Below, one piece after another: positions 31,373 through 31,962 of a DNA stretch of 31,962 nt. The DNA is from Polymyxa betae (lineage: Eukaryota; Endomyxa; Phytomyxea; Plasmodiophorida; Plasmodiophoridae): NCBI GenBank assembly GCA_003693705.1, contig RBZT01000560.1, positions 1 through 31,962 on the forward strand, read 5' to 3'. Each line of letters opens with the position of its first letter. The stretch's first letter is position 1. The notes under the pieces were generated by a model, which was given only the letters and a program-made list of their open reading frames with translations, did no database searches and had not been told where the DNA came from. The position numbers were made by a program, and so were the translations under genes.

Positions 31373-31743
31373 AGCTATTGTGCCTTTCGGCAAAGTGGGC
31401 GGCACTTTAACCCTACGGTAGTGCGGGGCACAGACCCGAAAGTCCGTGGCTCTCCTACTAAATAAAAATTCGGAGGTCTACACCCTTGAGAGTAAATAGC
31501 GAATTTCAGCCGAACGGAGGATTTAGAGACCTATTATTGAAGGGTAGAGACCTGTTGGCCCAACCCTACAGGGAGTTGAACCCTGTACTCAAACATTGAC
31601 TCGATCTCATGCTGATCTTCCAGCTTCTATCACACGCTGTATATTATATTGGACATCCATGTTTGTATGCTTTCTGTAACATCTGTCTCATGAGTTTGGG
31701 CTGTTGCCAAAGGGCTGTACTAAAGTTAGTTATCCTCTGGGAA

Positions 31744-31929
31744 CTATATTTTGCGCCTATGGCGTAATAATGCTGTCTCGAAATATGAACATTTCAGGAG
31801 GAGATGCTCCAGTGTCTCATTATATTGATTACAATATCGACATGCACTGTTACCTTGCCCTTCGGCTTTTTTCATGGATAAGGCACAATGGGTAAGAATT
31901 TTGTTTTGAAACAGGGAGAATCTCGACAT
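31744..31929 (-). pseudogene. LINE C-terminal zinc-knuckle fragment
   Basis: The frame ILTHCALSMKKAEGQGNSAC, then CRYCNQYNETLEHLLLKCSY, has the C..C....ETLEHLLL.C signature that ends RNase-H-bearing LINE polyproteins. It lies upstream of the RNase H fragment on the same strand, the wrong order for one element, so the two come from different copies. Confidence 0.6.
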
Positions 31930-31962
31930 TGCGGATAATAAAGGGATCTGGGTTGTATGTTC

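Noticed and set aside
1-31962. CRISPR arrays, bacterial operons or restriction systems
   Set aside because: No spaced direct repeats of that kind, no Shine-Dalgarno-led gene strings; all coding content is eukaryotic.

Overview
This is nuclear DNA from a eukaryote. It holds two conserved housekeeping genes cut into many exons by GT-AG introns, eukaryotic tRNA genes with internal promoters, and a broad set of decayed eukaryotic transposable elements. Reading frames end at TAA, TAG and TGA, so the standard code fits. I cannot name the organism. The mixture (introns of about 47-53 nt, a plant/stramenopile-type mariner remnant, an RHS/Crinkler-like P-loop pseudogene, a chromodomain retroelement, RNase-H LINEs, KCTD-type BTB genes) fits a protist, an early-branching fungus or a simple animal, and no single gene decides it.

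Left third (1-12106, minus strand): a gene-dense block. ASCC3, the large twin-cassette Ski2-like helicase, starts at 8689 and runs off the left edge. I traced 29 exons whose phases all agree, about 1,625 codons. A 433-bp spacer separates it from CDC23/APC8, a complete 558-residue TPR subunit of the anaphase-promoting complex in nine exons (12106 to 9123). Both genes are intact, so the frameshifts seen further right are unlikely to be general sequencing noise.

Middle (12107-24300): a transposon-rich accessory region. It has two copies of a ~590-bp dispersed repeat; a truncated unknown plus-strand gene ending inside the inverted repeat of a 1.9-kb TIR element that encloses a mariner-like remnant; an RHS-like pseudogene split by a paired ~100-bp repeat; a collapsed Gag plus chromodomain retroelement; and an unrecognised plus-strand gene (exons to 24016) whose introns belong to the same ~50-nt class as ASCC3 and CDC23. 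One intron of that gene contains the second copy of the dispersed repeat.

Right part (24300-31962): tRNA-Ile(AAU) and tRNA-Thr(CGU) genes, then three tandem, independently broken copies of a KCTD/T1-type BTB gene on the minus strand. A fold-back MITE-like element sits in one unit. Pieces of RNase-H-bearing LINEs and TTGGA-type microsatellites follow to the edge.

No CRISPR, operon or prokaryotic system is present. The parts most likely to be undescribed are the unknown gene at 21796-24016, the truncated gene at 12767-13518, the dispersed repeat tied to introns, and the BTB gene array.
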